A DNA stretch of 64,000 nt, from the NCBI GenBank assembly GCA_030704615.1, contig CM060733.1, forward strand, positions 41,476,001-41,540,000, read 5' to 3'. This stretch comes from Takakia lepidozioides (lineage: Eukaryota; Streptophyta; Takakiopsida; Takakiales; Takakiaceae). The notes under the pieces were generated by a model. It searched no databases. It was not told the DNA's origin and saw only the letters and a list, made by a program, of their open reading frames with translations. Shown here piece by piece: positions 22,083-32,681 of the stretch (positions within the stretch are counted from its first letter, which is position 1; each line of letters starts with the position of its first letter). The position numbers and the translations under genes were made by a program.

Positions 22083-23125
22083 ATAAACCTTCTGTCAGCA
22101 AAGGAGTGGGCCGTGGAGGAGTCACACGAGCCCCAATTTTTGCTTTATGTAAGACAAGTGAAGGGAGAAGGCGATGGGGAGCCGATTGGATCAAGGGGAT
22201 TTTGGAGAAATACGAGGATGTGATGCCGGAGGATTTACCAAGCGGCTTGCCACCGCGAAGGGGAGTTGACCACAAGATTGAGGTGATACTGGGATCGGAG
22301 CCGCCTGCCAAGGCGCCCTACTGGTTGAGCCACAGAGAGTTTGTCGAGCTGAAGACTCAGCTCAAGGATCTAATGTCAAAGGGGTACATTCAGCCGAGTA
22401 AGTCACCTTACGGAGCCCCGGTGCTATTCGCAGACAAGAAGGATGGGACGCTGCGGATGTGTGTCGACTACAGGGCTCTGAATTAGGTGACTATCAAGAA
22501 CCGGTACCCTTTGCCAAGAATCGACAACCTCTTCAATCAGTTGGCAGGAGCGAAGTATTTTAGCCGAATTGATTTGCGCTCCGGCTACCATCAAATCCGA
22601 GTGGCGGAAGGAGATGAGGAGAAAACCACGTGCATGACAAGATATGGCTTGTATGAGTTCTTGGTGATGCCTTTTGGACTCACCAACGCACCCGTGACCT
22701 TTAGCACGCTGATGAACAGCCTTTTCCAGGAGTGGCTAGATGACTTTGTGATCGTGTACATCGACGACATCTTGGTATACTCGAAAACAAAGGAGGAGCA
22801 CCTGAAGCACCTCAAAAGGGTGTTCCAGAAATTGTGGGAAGGGAAGCTGTATGCCAAAGCTTCAAAGTGCGAATTCGGGGTCACAAAAGTGGAGTTCCTG
22901 GTGCATGTGATTACATAGGATGGGATGAAAATGGATGACAGAAAGGTGAGGGCGATCTTGGACTGGGAGCCTCCGACTTTGGTCCCGGGAGTGCGATCCT
23001 TCCTAGGACTCGCATCCTATTACCGGAAGTATGTGAGAAATTTTGCCAAGATCGCGGGGCCGCTGTCAGACCTTCTGTGTAAATCGTATGGAACACCTTT
23101 TGTGGTCAAGCTTTTGCCGAGTTGA
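22079..23125 (+). pseudogene. Chromovirus reverse transcriptase
   Basis: Motifs in order: [51 protein letters not shown] (followed by TAG where Lys is expected), [27 protein letters not shown], the catalytic [12 protein letters not shown] and the connection-domain SFLGLASYYRKYVRNFAKIA. A second TAG lies after LVHVIT (22,916-22,918). A frame change near 23,100 leads into RNase H. Two single-codon stops in otherwise intact sequence suggest a fairly recent loss. Confidence 0.85.
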
Positions 23126-23648
23126 AGCAGCGGATGGCGGAATCTCCAGTCTTCAAAATCCCGGAGTTCGACCGTCATTTGAGATTCATACGGATGCGTC
23201 GGACTTCGCTATAGGGGGTGTACTCATGCAGGATGGACGTCCAGTGGCTTACGAAAGTAAGAAACTGAATGAAGTAGAGCGATGGTGGCCTACGCATGAG
23301 AAGGAAATGAAGGCGGTGGTGCATTGCCTTGAGCTTTGGCACCACTATGTTGGTTCTAACCTGGTGAAGGTGTTCACGGACAATGTCACGGTGAAGTATT
23401 TTGCCACGCAGCCTAAGTTGTCCCCAAAACAACTTAGGTGGCAAGATACTTTGGCGGTCTTCAACGTGGATATCCAGTACAAACCGAGACGAGACAATGT
23501 GGTGGCCGATGCTTTAAGTAGAAAACAACAGCTTATATTAGTGTACAGGGGCGAGACGGCGCTCCAAAGGAAGATCCAGAAGGCTTACCGGAAGGATGAG
23601 ATAGCGAAGTCCGTGATGCGGGACTTGAGGATGGGGGTTAAATCGTAG
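23100..23648 (+). pseudogene. Chromovirus RNase H
   Basis: The frame reads FEIHTDASDFAIGGVLMQDG (first Asp), then RWWPTHEKEMKAVVHCLE (Glu), VKVFTDNVTVKYFATQP (second Asp) and YKPRRDNVVADALSRK, the usual end of gypsy RNase H. It stops at TAG 23,646-23,648 where integrase coding would follow (FYLQNGLLRY). Confidence 0.8.
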
Positions 23649-23661
23649 TTCTACTTGCAAA

Positions 23662-24855
23662 ATGGACTGCTCCGGTATAAGCAAAAACGTCTCTACGTGC
23701 CGAGATAGTCTCTTGAGAGAATGCCATGATGGCCCACTTGCGGGCCACGGCGGAGCCAAACGCACCGCGGCACTCTTGAAGAAAGAGTATTTCTGGCCCA
23801 AACTGAGGGAGGAGGCCGAGGAGTATGTCAAGACATGCACCACATGCCAACAAAACCGGAGCGAACACAAAAAGCAAACGGGGCTGTTACAACCCTTGCC
23901 GATTCCAGAGGGGTCTTGGGAAAGTGTCTCGATGGATTTCATGACTGCTATGCCGCTGTCAAAAGGATTCAATGCAATCATGGTGGTGGTGGATAGGTTC
24001 AGTAAAATGGGCCATTTCATCCCCACCAAGGAGACGACAACGACACAGGAGACGGGGCGACTTTACTTTGCCCACGTCTTCAAGCATCATAGACTCATGA
24101 AGGATATTGTCTCGGACCGCGATCCAAAGTTTACGAGTAAATTTTGGAGGGCACTTTGGAAGAAGATGGGGACGAGGCTCGAGATGAGCACCGCCTTCCG
24201 ACCTACGACAGATGGCCAAACGGAAAGGGTGAATTCCGTGGTGAAGCAGATCTTGCGGAATTACGTGTCGGCGGACCAATCGAACTGGGTGGAGCACTTG
24301 GACGCGGCAGAGTTTTGTTATAATAACACAAAACACTCCGCAACGGGTGTTTCCCCTTTCGTATTAGTCTATGGAAAAGCACCTCTAGTGCCGACAAGTT
24401 GGGCTGCCCAAGACGTTGAGGAACCGGCAACAACAGCGGTGTTGGAGGAACGCGAGCGCTTGTTGAAGCTCGCAAAGTACAACATCGCCAAAGCTAGGAA
24501 ACGGTATGAACGGCAGGCAAATCGGAAGCGGAGGGAAGTCAAGTTTGAGGCAGGCATGGAGGTCTGGTTGAACATCAAGAATTTTCGACTACCTCCAGAA
24601 GTGAGTCCAAAGTTCGTACCTCCGTATGCGGGACCCTTTTACATCCGGAAGGTTATGAATGAGGATGTGTATGAATTGGAGCTGCCGGCAAACAACAAGG
24701 TGCATCCGGTATTCCACGTTTCTTTTTTGAAGCCTTACTTCAAAGATGAAGCGCGTCCGAATCGGCATCAAGTGTTGCGTCCGCCACCTGTGCTGTTGGA
24801 TCATGAAAATGAACCTGAGTACGAGGTGGAGGCAGTGCTTAAGTCGAGGAGGTAA
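23662..24855 (+). pseudogene. Chromovirus integrase
   Basis: Zinc-binding HHCC: ECHDGPLAGHGGAKRT and KTCTTCQQNRSEHKK. The catalytic core has Asp in VSMDFMTAMP, Asp in IVSDRDPKFTSKFW and Glu in TDGQTERVNSVVKQ. The GPY/F-type C-terminal part (KFVPPYAGPFYIRKV, then VHPVFHVSFLKPYF) follows. Everything is open over 397 residues from about 23,700 to the TAA at 24,853-24,855. The first residues come from a frame change relative to RNase H. Confidence 0.85.
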
Positions 24856-25000
24856 AAGAATCGAGAAACGGAGTATCTCGTGAAATGGAAGGGCTATCAT
24901 CATGTGAAGGTATCTTGGGTATGTGCCTCAGAATTGGAAAACGCATCCGAGGCGGTTGCAGCTTTCGAATGGCGACCTCAAAAGTGGAAGAAGCATTGAT
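24820..25000 (+). pseudogene. Chromodomain at the integrase C-terminus
   Basis: Spanning the TAA at 24,853, the same frame reads YEVEAVLKSRR, stop, then TEYLVKWKGYHHVKVSWVCA and ELENASEAVAAFEWR, ending at a TGA at about 24,999. YLVKWKGY and the W(V)CASEL region are diagnostic of chromodomains fused to plant and algal chromovirus integrases, which steer integration to modified histones. The stop codon cuts it off from integrase. Confidence 0.85.
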
Positions 25001-25750
25001 GGGGATATCAACCTTGGATCGTGGGGAGCCCAGCTTAGCTGGCTTAGGAATCCGATTGCAAAAACTTATGTTGTACAAATTTTGTTATAAATGAAATGGT
25101 TTCCAATTGTTGCGCCTCCTATTTTGTTTGGAATGGTGATGCATGGTATGGTTGGCTAGTGTGTAGAATGCATGCTAGCTTACAAAAGTGGGAGAGGTAA
25201 ATTGGATTAATCATGTGTTTGCGCAGTGCCGAAATCGAGTGACTCCCATCAAAGGGGCAAGGAAATTGGCGCCTTCTTTGGGAGTTCACGTGCTAGTGCG
25301 CACTTGGCGCGTGCGCGTACTATAACTGCGCTACCGAGGGGGTTGCCTTGTAGTGCGGGCTAACGCGGAAGTTACGTGCTTCCGTTCACGTACTATAATC
25401 GTGTAGCCTCGGGACGAAGTCGTAGTGCGGCTTTGGCGTGTTCCCGTACCTCATGCCAGCATTCCAAGGCGGACCCAATTGTAGTGATTGGGGCGCACGG
25501 TTGGTTCAAGGTTATCTTCCTAGTAAAAAAGGGTTCAAGGTGAACCTTTGCTCAAGGTGATGCCAAAAGCGGCATCATGAGCGGTCGCAAGCAATGTTGT
25601 TGCAGTAAGGCGATTTGATCCTCGGGGAGGATCGTTCCTTGGCTGTGAAGTGGGCCAAGAAGAGTGCACTGGGAGGAGCTTGAGAGGCTCCACTCTTGGC
25701 GGGGACTTGGAGAAAGTCGGCCGAACTAACTAGTGGAGAGTAGAGTCAAG
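25000..25750. other. 3' flank of the chromovirus with degenerate GC-rich repeat
   Basis: No gene or certain LTR is seen. Between about 25,280 and 25,450 a degenerate unit of about 75 bp occurs twice, with CACGTGCT, then CGTACTATAA and GTAGTGCGG, and its parts are partly self-complementary. This could be LTR or untranslated sequence of the chromovirus, but the window gives no second copy to test that. Confidence 0.35.
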
Positions 25751-26345
25751 TGTGGGGTTTGGTTCTTTGACATGAGACGCCATGGTGCGGAAACAAACTC
25801 CTTGATGTGGGACGCCACAACTTGGATGTTCGTTCTTCTACAAAATGGACAAGTCGATGAGGACATCGACTCCCTGTTGGTAGGGGTGTGTGTCGCGGCC
25901 CTTTGCTTTGAGGGTAGGGGGTCGGGACGTAGAGGGGCTACCCCTATGGTGGGGGCGATGGCAGCAATAGGTAGGGGGGGCTGAAGCACCCTTGAGTGCC
26001 CAAGGCACTCAAGGAGGTGGAGGCACTCACAGGTGGAGCCCCGCACACCAGGTTGCGGTGGGGGTGGCTCCACAAGGGGTGGTGGTAGTTTAGTGGGTCT
26101 TAGTGGGGGTGACATAGGACTCACCATTGGGCGGAGACCTTGTGGTGGGAGTCGTGGGGAGTCTTGGGACTCACCACGGTCCAATGGGGCCGTGGTGGGT
26201 GGGCCAAGACTCACCGCGACTTATCACCGGGAATCGAGGGTCTTCGTGGTGGTTCGCCATAAAATGGCATGGTTGTTTGTGAAACCCCCGCGGACAGCCG
26301 AAGCTCCGAGTTGGCCCGACGGCCAGGTTGGGAATTAGGCGCGCG
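25750..26345. other. G-rich low-complexity region
   Basis: It is strongly G-biased on +, with many GGTGGG and GACTCACC repeats (26,020-26,220). Open frames on both strands are composition artefacts. No feature is assigned. Confidence 0.4.
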
Positions 26346-26347
26346 CA

Positions 26348-27436
26348 TCAAAGCGAGTAACTATGACTTGAAGGGGAGCTTACCGAAGTGAGGTGCGCGA
26401 CAAAATAACTTCGGTCCACCTCTAGGGGGTAGCGCCTGGCCATCTCTTCGCGGGGGGGGGGGGCCTCCCGGAGTGGGAACCTAGTGATCCATTGGTCCCA
26501 GTCATACACAGTCCCCAAAGGAGGTGGGATCCATCCGGGTTTTGCCGGAGGACTCGGATATGGACTAGGTGGCGGCTGTGGGGACGACAATGGAGGCCGG
26601 GAAGGGACATGTAGCCGGTCGACATGAGGGATTTCGCGTGGAGGTGGTACCGGCCGAGATGGCGATGGTGATGAGGAAAGAACATGTACAATAGGAGGAA
26701 CGGAAGATGCGGATGATGGTGATGATGGGGGTGGCAATGTCGAGGACGAGGAATGTGTATGCGCAGGTGGCAAGCGCCTGGCCCGATGCCCAAAAATAGC
26801 AAAACACGCATCGTACCCCGCTACCCTCACAAACTGCAATCTACGTCATGTTTGCGCGAAAAAAATGTTCACATCCGGAACAAGGTGGGGCTCGTAAGAA
26901 GGAAGAAACCCGCATCGGTATGCCTCTTCATCAAATAAATTGCGAGCTTGGACATCAAGACGGGGCTGCAAGATGCATGATATGAAATGCATCAATACTC
27001 AATTCACAAACGCGAGGTTTCATTAAATATAATACTTTTAATTGAGGAGTACGTGAGAAGGTATAATGACGACTTACCTTTGCTGTATCAGCAATCTTGT
27101 ACAAGCGGTAATGTTTTTACACAACTTGGGGGTCGCGTGCGCTGCAATCATCGTCTGGTGCACCCAACCGGTAGTCGTGCCCAACACCAACTGTACCACA
27201 CTCATCTTGGGGAGGCGGTCCAGGCGGGGTCTCCCCGGGGCTCGTGCCTCTGGACTCGGCGGCCTACGACCTCAGGGTGGTGGTCGTGGGGGCAAAGTTG
27301 GGTGGACATGGCGATGCCGCCTAACTCGCCAACGAGGCGAACGTGCTGTCTTGCCCTCAGCAGGTGGTTGTGGCACATCCGGTACGTCCGACAACGAATC
27401 CTCAAGCATGACACGTCGATAAACACGCGGCATGAC
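26348..27436 (-). pseudogene. Unrecognised degenerate protein gene, Pro-rich
   Basis: On minus, pieces of possible coding sequence follow each other: MPRVYRRVMLEDSLSD from 27,432; VVQLVLGTTTGWVHQ near 27,200; and a longer in-frame run (about 26,965 to 26,348) with LDVQARNLFDEEAYRCG, a TGA, then RRLQFVRVAGYDACFAIFGH, a Ser/Pro-rich hinge of about 70 residues, and WDQWITRFPLREAPPPREEM. The codon-like conservation across the TGA suggests a former gene. I do not recognise the family. It is probably transposon-related, given the setting. Confidence 0.35.
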
Positions 27437-27479
27437 CTAGCACGAGAGAGAGGTAGAGGACTTATTGCATCTTGACTAT

Positions 27480-27885
27480 AAAAACCTAATTAACCGTATT
27501 CACACCCCCCTGGGGCGCCGGAAAAAAAAAACCCCAAATAAGTAAACCCTATCCTCCCAAGTGTAACCTCCATTGGAGTTCCGTTACTCCCAACCGTATT
27601 GTGACCCACTGTAACCTCCGGTGGAGTTACACTCCCAACCCTAGGAAAACCTTAAAACAAAAAACCCCCCTAAAAATAAAGCCATATGTCCCCACCCCGC
27701 AATAAAAAACCCTAAAAACAAAACTATATTGCAGCTAATCCTAAACTAACTATATTATAAATAACCCTAAACTAAACTATGTAACCCTTAAAACCCTAAG
27801 AACCAAAGACCCAAAAACCCAAATAATCCCTGCAAAACCCCATAAACCAAAAACCCAAAAAACAAAAAAAAAACAAAAATGAGGG
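27480..27885. repeat. Degenerate telomere-like AACCCTAAA tract
   Basis: The + strand is rich in AACCCTA, CCCTAAA and close variants (27,480-27,870) among poly-A/C sequence. CCCTAAA is the complement of the plant-type telomere repeat. The copies are interspersed and mutated, not a clean array. Confidence 0.45.
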
Positions 27886-28340
27886 GCAGCTTGAACTCAC
27901 CTCTGCGCCAGAGCTACGACCGAACTGCGACTGCTATGCGACGTCCCCTGGAGGCAGCAACGCCCGTGCAATTCCCCCACTTCGCAGCGGCTTCTTCTCC
28001 TGCCAAGATGGCCGCCCTTCTCTCCCCTTCTTTCTCCCCTTCGTGAAGGCGCCTGATCGGCGCCGAGGTTTGCTGGCGGGGTCGCCACACTGGCGTGCCC
28101 GCGGCTGCACCGGCCACCTTCTCAATCTGATCTCTCTCTCCCCTCCTCCCTCCCCTCCTCCATCCATCCTACTTTGTTTTTTTTGTTCTCTAGCTCTCCC
28201 GGGCGCAACTACCCCGCAGCCACTGGAGCATTTTTTTCCTGCGGCGGGTGACGCAGCGCTAACGCGCCACGGCGTTCAACCCCTCGCACCCCTCGCACTC
28301 TCTCTCTCTCGGCCCCTATTCTCTCTCCCTCTTCTCCCTC
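27886..28340. other. CT-rich sequence without a clear gene
   Basis: It is GC-rich at first, then has CT-rich stretches (CTCTCTCTCTCC near 28,130 and 28,300). Frames on both strands are open by composition. It may be 5' untranslated or promoter DNA of the gene whose exons appear at 28.9-29.3 kb. Confidence 0.25.
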
Positions 28341-28344
28341 TTTC

Positions 28345-28800
28345 TTGCTGCAGTTCTCTGGTGGCCGTTGGGGGTTGGGGTTGTTGGGGGCGGAGGGGGG
28401 GGGGGGGGGGGGGGGGGGAGGTGGGGGGGGGTGTGGGGGGGGGGGGGTTCTTGCTGCAGTTCTCTGGTGGCCGTTGGGGGTTGGGGTTGTTGGGGGCGGA
28501 GGGGGGGGGGGGGGGGGGGGGGGGAGGTGGGGGGGGGTGTGGGGGGGGGGGGGGGGGGCGGGGCGCGGGGGGGGGGGGGGGGGGGGGGGGGGGAAGGGGG
28601 GGGGGGGGGGGGGGGGGGGAGGTGACTGAGACCAAAGTGATAAGGAAAGGAAACAAAAAACAACCAGGAGGGAAGAGACAAATCAACACCCCCACCCCCC
28701 AACACCCCACCACCACACCCCCACCACACCCCCCTCCCCCCCCAACTTACTTGTACAGACCCCCCCACCCCCCCCCCCCAAACCCCCCCCCCCAACAGTC
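28345..28800. repeat. Duplicated ~100-bp unit with G homopolymers, followed by a C-rich tract
   Basis: TTGCTGCAGTTCTCTGGTGG with the following G-rich sequence occurs at about 28,347 and again at about 28,448. Each copy carries G runs of more than 20. A third stretch (28,530-28,620) is almost pure G. C runs follow at 28,690-28,795. Such runs are prone to sequencing and assembly error, so length and copy number are uncertain. Confidence 0.8.
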
Positions 28801-28861
28801 CCTCTCTCTCCCTCTCTTCCACATCCTGAGGGTCGACAGCAGTGCTTATTCTGATTGAAAG

Positions 28862-28913
28862 CTTTTGATCTTGAGAACCTTTTATTGATGGTTCACGATG
28901 AAACTCCTTTCAG
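28862..28913 (+). CDS. Candidate exon upstream of the NUP188-like exon
   Basis: The open stretch FDLENLLLMVHDETPF sits between an AG (28,860-28,861) and a GT donor (after 28,913). It resembles a protein exon and precedes the NUP188-like exon, but the exon phases do not join directly, so an unseen exon or a different boundary would be needed. Low confidence. Confidence 0.3.
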
Positions 28914-29072
28914 GTTACTTCCGCATCACGTGAACATATTTCTGTGTTTGCGAATTATTATAGGAATTGGTGACGTAGGAAGAATGGGTTTCATTAAATT
29001 TTGGTGCCCTATATTCTTAATGAATTACAGTATGTAGGCAAGTCTTCTTAAATCTTCAACCAAATCAAGAAG

Positions 29073-29300
29073 CATGATTTCAAAGTGACTTCCATATTGT
29101 CCCAAAAATTTGACTGTGGGGTTTTAAACAGCCAGGGCGGGCACAAATTCTCTGTGGCAGAAGTTCAGGAACTAGATAGCATGATTGGCAATCTGAATAC
29201 ATCAGAAACCCCAGAGTATCCGCCTCTTTTGTTGGGCTGGGCTATCTTCCTTTGCCTTATTTCCTCCCTGCCTGCAGATGGTGGTCAAGCTCCTTATCAG
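29073..29300 (+). CDS. Exon of a nucleoporin NUP188-like protein (partial gene)
   Basis: Acceptor AAGAAG precedes it and the donor CAG/GTGTGC follows. The 76 codons stay open. They read DFKVTSILSQKFDCGVL, then FSVAEVQELDSMIGNLN and PPLLLGWAIFLCLISSLP. The pattern of an EVQELD helix followed by a hydrophobic LLLGWAxFLCLxxSLP helix resembles plant NUP188, a scaffold protein of the nuclear pore inner ring. The call rests on memory of the family pattern only. I could not identify further exons, so the gene may be a fragment or may have very distant exons. Confidence 0.45.
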
Positions 29301-29494
29301 GTGTGCAATCACTACCTCAATAGCACCGTTGGATCTTGGGCTGATTACTGTAGTGTGGCAAAGTACAGTATTGATGCCGAACTTTGACAATTTGGATTAT
29401 GATTCTGACAACTGTGGATTGTCATTCTTGTCTTGGGGCTTTTACGGAACACTAAAAAACAAAGTAATATTTATTTATAATTACAAAGTAATAT

Positions 29495-29643
29495 GCAGAC
29501 AGCTCATACAAAGACTCACCAGAACCTTAGCTCAAGAAGCCAACTGATTTAAGAGCACTGAGCTTGGCTCTACTGAGGCTCTAACTCCAGAGAAAGCATG
29601 CCTAAGGATGTATAAAGTTGCATAAACTGCCACACATGAATTA
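29495..29643 (+). repeat. Left copy of a ~148-bp distant inverted repeat
   Basis: The segment from CAGACAGCTCATACAAAGAC to CCACACATGAATTA is almost identical to the reverse complement of 38,570-38,716. The copies are about 9 kb apart and flank the RING-CH gene. Confidence 0.85.
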
Positions 29644-29649
29644 TTAGTG

Positions 29650-32600
29650 TTCTCTGAAACTTGTCAAATCCAAGACTTGGGAAGTTACGGAGAATGTAAT
29701 TTTTTTTTTTAATAAACTAACATAGGGAAAGTAATTCAGAAATGGACTTCATTGTTCGTAAACGCTGTATCTGCCAGCTTCAATTTGACTATTTCGCAAA
29801 AAAATTAATTGCAAGCTCTAGACTTGACCTTTGAACATGGCGATTCCTTGTTTAGGGCATCTATTGTATGCATGTCGATGTGCATATCCCTCGTATGAAA
29901 TTAACGGAGGTCATTCAGAATCTCTGAGGAAAGGTAGAGCAGACCCTTGAGGAAGCGAAATAGGCGGTCAAAGTTACACAAATGATTTTTCTTCATGGAC
30001 GATTCCGATCAGCTTACAGATAACACAATTTTAAGGAGCATAAATCTGTATAGATATGTGCTGGCCTGTTTAAATGAATGAAGTTTGAGATCACATACAC
30101 TGACGTGAAGCAAGTTTCAAGAATGCATTGAGTTGTTGATGAACAAGTGCATATAGAAATAGGGATGTTAGGTTGCTTCATAGCTCTAAGAGGCCTCTCT
30201 CTTATGAAAATGGATGGGAGCTCAAAAACCTTGCAATGCAGGCATTTTGATGAAATGATAGTGCCATCAGTAGTGGCCAAAGTGGACATGGCTGATACGC
30301 AAGCTGCTTAGTGTACTGTGCTTCAAAAACCCGCTCTCTGTCATAGATAGAGGGTTCTTACCTTAGCTGTCCGAGACTACCCTTCCATTTCTGTCAAAAC
30401 TATCCAAGGCGTCCATCACAATTAAGTCCCAAGTGATTCTCCAATTCCTAATACTGTTAGAAGATTTTAACCTGAAACATGCATGTATACATCCAAAATG
30501 GAGCCACAGAGCTTACAACTTAAATCAGACAAGCCTACAATCAAACAAATGAAGGAAATGAAATTAAGGTGAAACTTCTCTAACAAGCCAAAAAGGGGAG
30601 TTCTCACAAAGCCAAATCAGCTAGGTATCCTCCTCTTTCTTGGTCTTCTTTATTGACCAAAAAAATAAGCATTACAGAATATTTGCCCCTTTAGAAACTA
30701 CAGGAACCTATTGCACAGGCCCAACTTTCAATTTACATGGGCCAATTTACATTCCGAGGCCTCACACAAGGGGGTGCCACCAAGACCTGTAGTCCAGCAC
30801 TTTCAGGCAGGCACAATGAATGTCCCAACCTGGAAAGCTGCCCAACATACCTAGAACATAGTCTTTACAAAACTTCATGATTACACAATTGTACAATCAC
30901 CTCAATTAAGGTGATGCAACCTACATGGCAAGAAACTTCGTCTCCAGCACATATTTGAGGTGACAATCTGGAAGTTACCTCCTACAGTTTGCTTGATATT
31001 TATTTCGAAGTAATGACAGCATCTTGAAATAAAGATATGATTTGGAAAGAGTCAGGCAACTGGGGCAATGACCTGTGGGACTTCTCTGGATGGAGGCTGG
31101 CTCAAGGATGCCTGAGTCTGCATCCAACACCACCACCCTCATCAGCCTAACCTCCACCAAAGGTCTTCCATACATGCCGGACAGAAAACGAAGAAAGAAA
31201 AGTTTGTTAGTTGGACAACCCCATGTAAGTATATGGCCCTGCACCAATGTGTTAAGCATACTAGTGGGCAATAGTGATTCCCAATTCATCTTGCAACAGC
31301 AGCAAGTCTCTCCTGCAAGTCTCATTACCACAATACACCAGCTAATATTCAGTTTTGACCTGATCATATAGCCCGGAAAATGGGCCCACGAGGTTTGCAA
31401 CCAACAACCATAAAGGTGGTCCCCTAGCTAGGCATGCCGTTGGAAGCTCTACTAAGGTAATGGATACATACAAACTTCAACTGTCCAACATCTGCATTGT
31501 TCATAGAAAGACAATTTTTACCTCCAGAACATTCAGCATACCACAACATCAGCAAATTTGTGGATTTTCTCCTAACCAGCGGAAACCAAGCACCCGTGAC
31601 ACTTTCAGGAGCAAACCTCCCCTGCAATTGTCATCGGAGATCAAGTTGCTACATCCGCTAGCACCAGAAGTCATCCAAAAACAGTCCCAACAGTCAAGGT
31701 CCATTGTAGTTGTTTACAGATCCATAGATTCTCGTTCAGAGTACATCTTGGATTTCAATATTATCCTAACTTGCTAGTTTTTTGTTAATGACGCTTTGGG
31801 TTGTAACAGCAACTGCATCATGCACTTTAGGGAAAGTAGGGAAAGGTAGAAGGTGTACCGCGTTGAGGTCTACAGAAATTGTGTACCGAAATTGATTGTT
31901 GGGCTTTGACTAAGTAACCCTGAACAGAATTCACATATGGCCAAGCCATCTAAAAGCAGCTCTCACTTAAACTGCCATCCAGGGGGTTCTTAAAGGACAC
32001 AAACCTGCAGTTGGGTAGGGTGGTGAGCGAGGTTAAGGTTTTCATGGAGGTCGCTGAAGGCTTTCTTTTCCATTCTCTGGAATATCCGTTGGAACAGCTC
32101 TCTCATGCCAACACTTCAAGATGAGACGTGCAGCGGTACCCAAGCCCAGTACCACTAAAACACCTGCAGCACAAGGCCTTCAACGTTGGGCTACATTACA
32201 TACCAGCTGACAACGCTATCTTGATATAACTTTTCAAAAGTACCCCAACTGAGATGGGATATCTGCACTGCTGTCAAGCAGTGAAGATCTTGGCATGCAA
32301 CATGATGATCCCCAGACTTTCATTATCCGTCAAGGGAACCAAGAAAGGTTACGTTCAGAAATACAAGTCACTAACTGCAACTACACCACTTACCAACCCA
32401 CTGACCAGCTAAGAAAGAGCTCCTCCAATTCTGTAACCTGTGCAAGGTCACCAGCTCTATTTGGTACAAGAAGACCTATTATCTAGAGTCACCCTATAGA
32501 GTACAAAACCCACGATTACCCTCTGCAGTGAAAACAAACGTTTGCAGTTCTAGTCATCAATCATGGTAGATGGAGTCAGGCTTCAGACCCAGTCACCATA

Positions 32601-32675
32601 GACATCAGAGAGAACTCACAGAAGCACCCACCACACACGTAAGTGCAAAATGAGATACTCTTCAGCCCTCTCTCC
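29650..32675. other. Intergenic DNA, no gene recognised
   Basis: About 3 kb of AT-rich sequence with short open frames only on both strands. None shows a family motif. It could hold introns or UTR of the flanking genes. No repeat stands out. Confidence 0.4.
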
Positions 32676-32681
32676 ATTCAG

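Larger units (their letters stand above)
21640..25000 (+). mobile_element. Chromovirus (Ty3/gypsy with chromodomain) remnant
   Basis: The + strand order is protease, RT, RNase H, integrase and C-terminal chromodomain, without a recognisable gag or LTR. At least five internal stop codons (near 21,747, 22,484, 22,916, 23,646 and 24,853) and frame changes near 23,100 and 23,690 show it is dead. It sits head to head with the truncated 5' end of the minus-strand element at about 21,640. The product would be a polyprotein for reverse transcription and chromatin-targeted integration. Confidence 0.85.

Noticed and set aside
28043-28858. Glycine-rich or proline-rich protein genes across the G and C tracts
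   Set aside because: The frames exist only because G and C homopolymers encode Gly or Pro without stops, on both strands.
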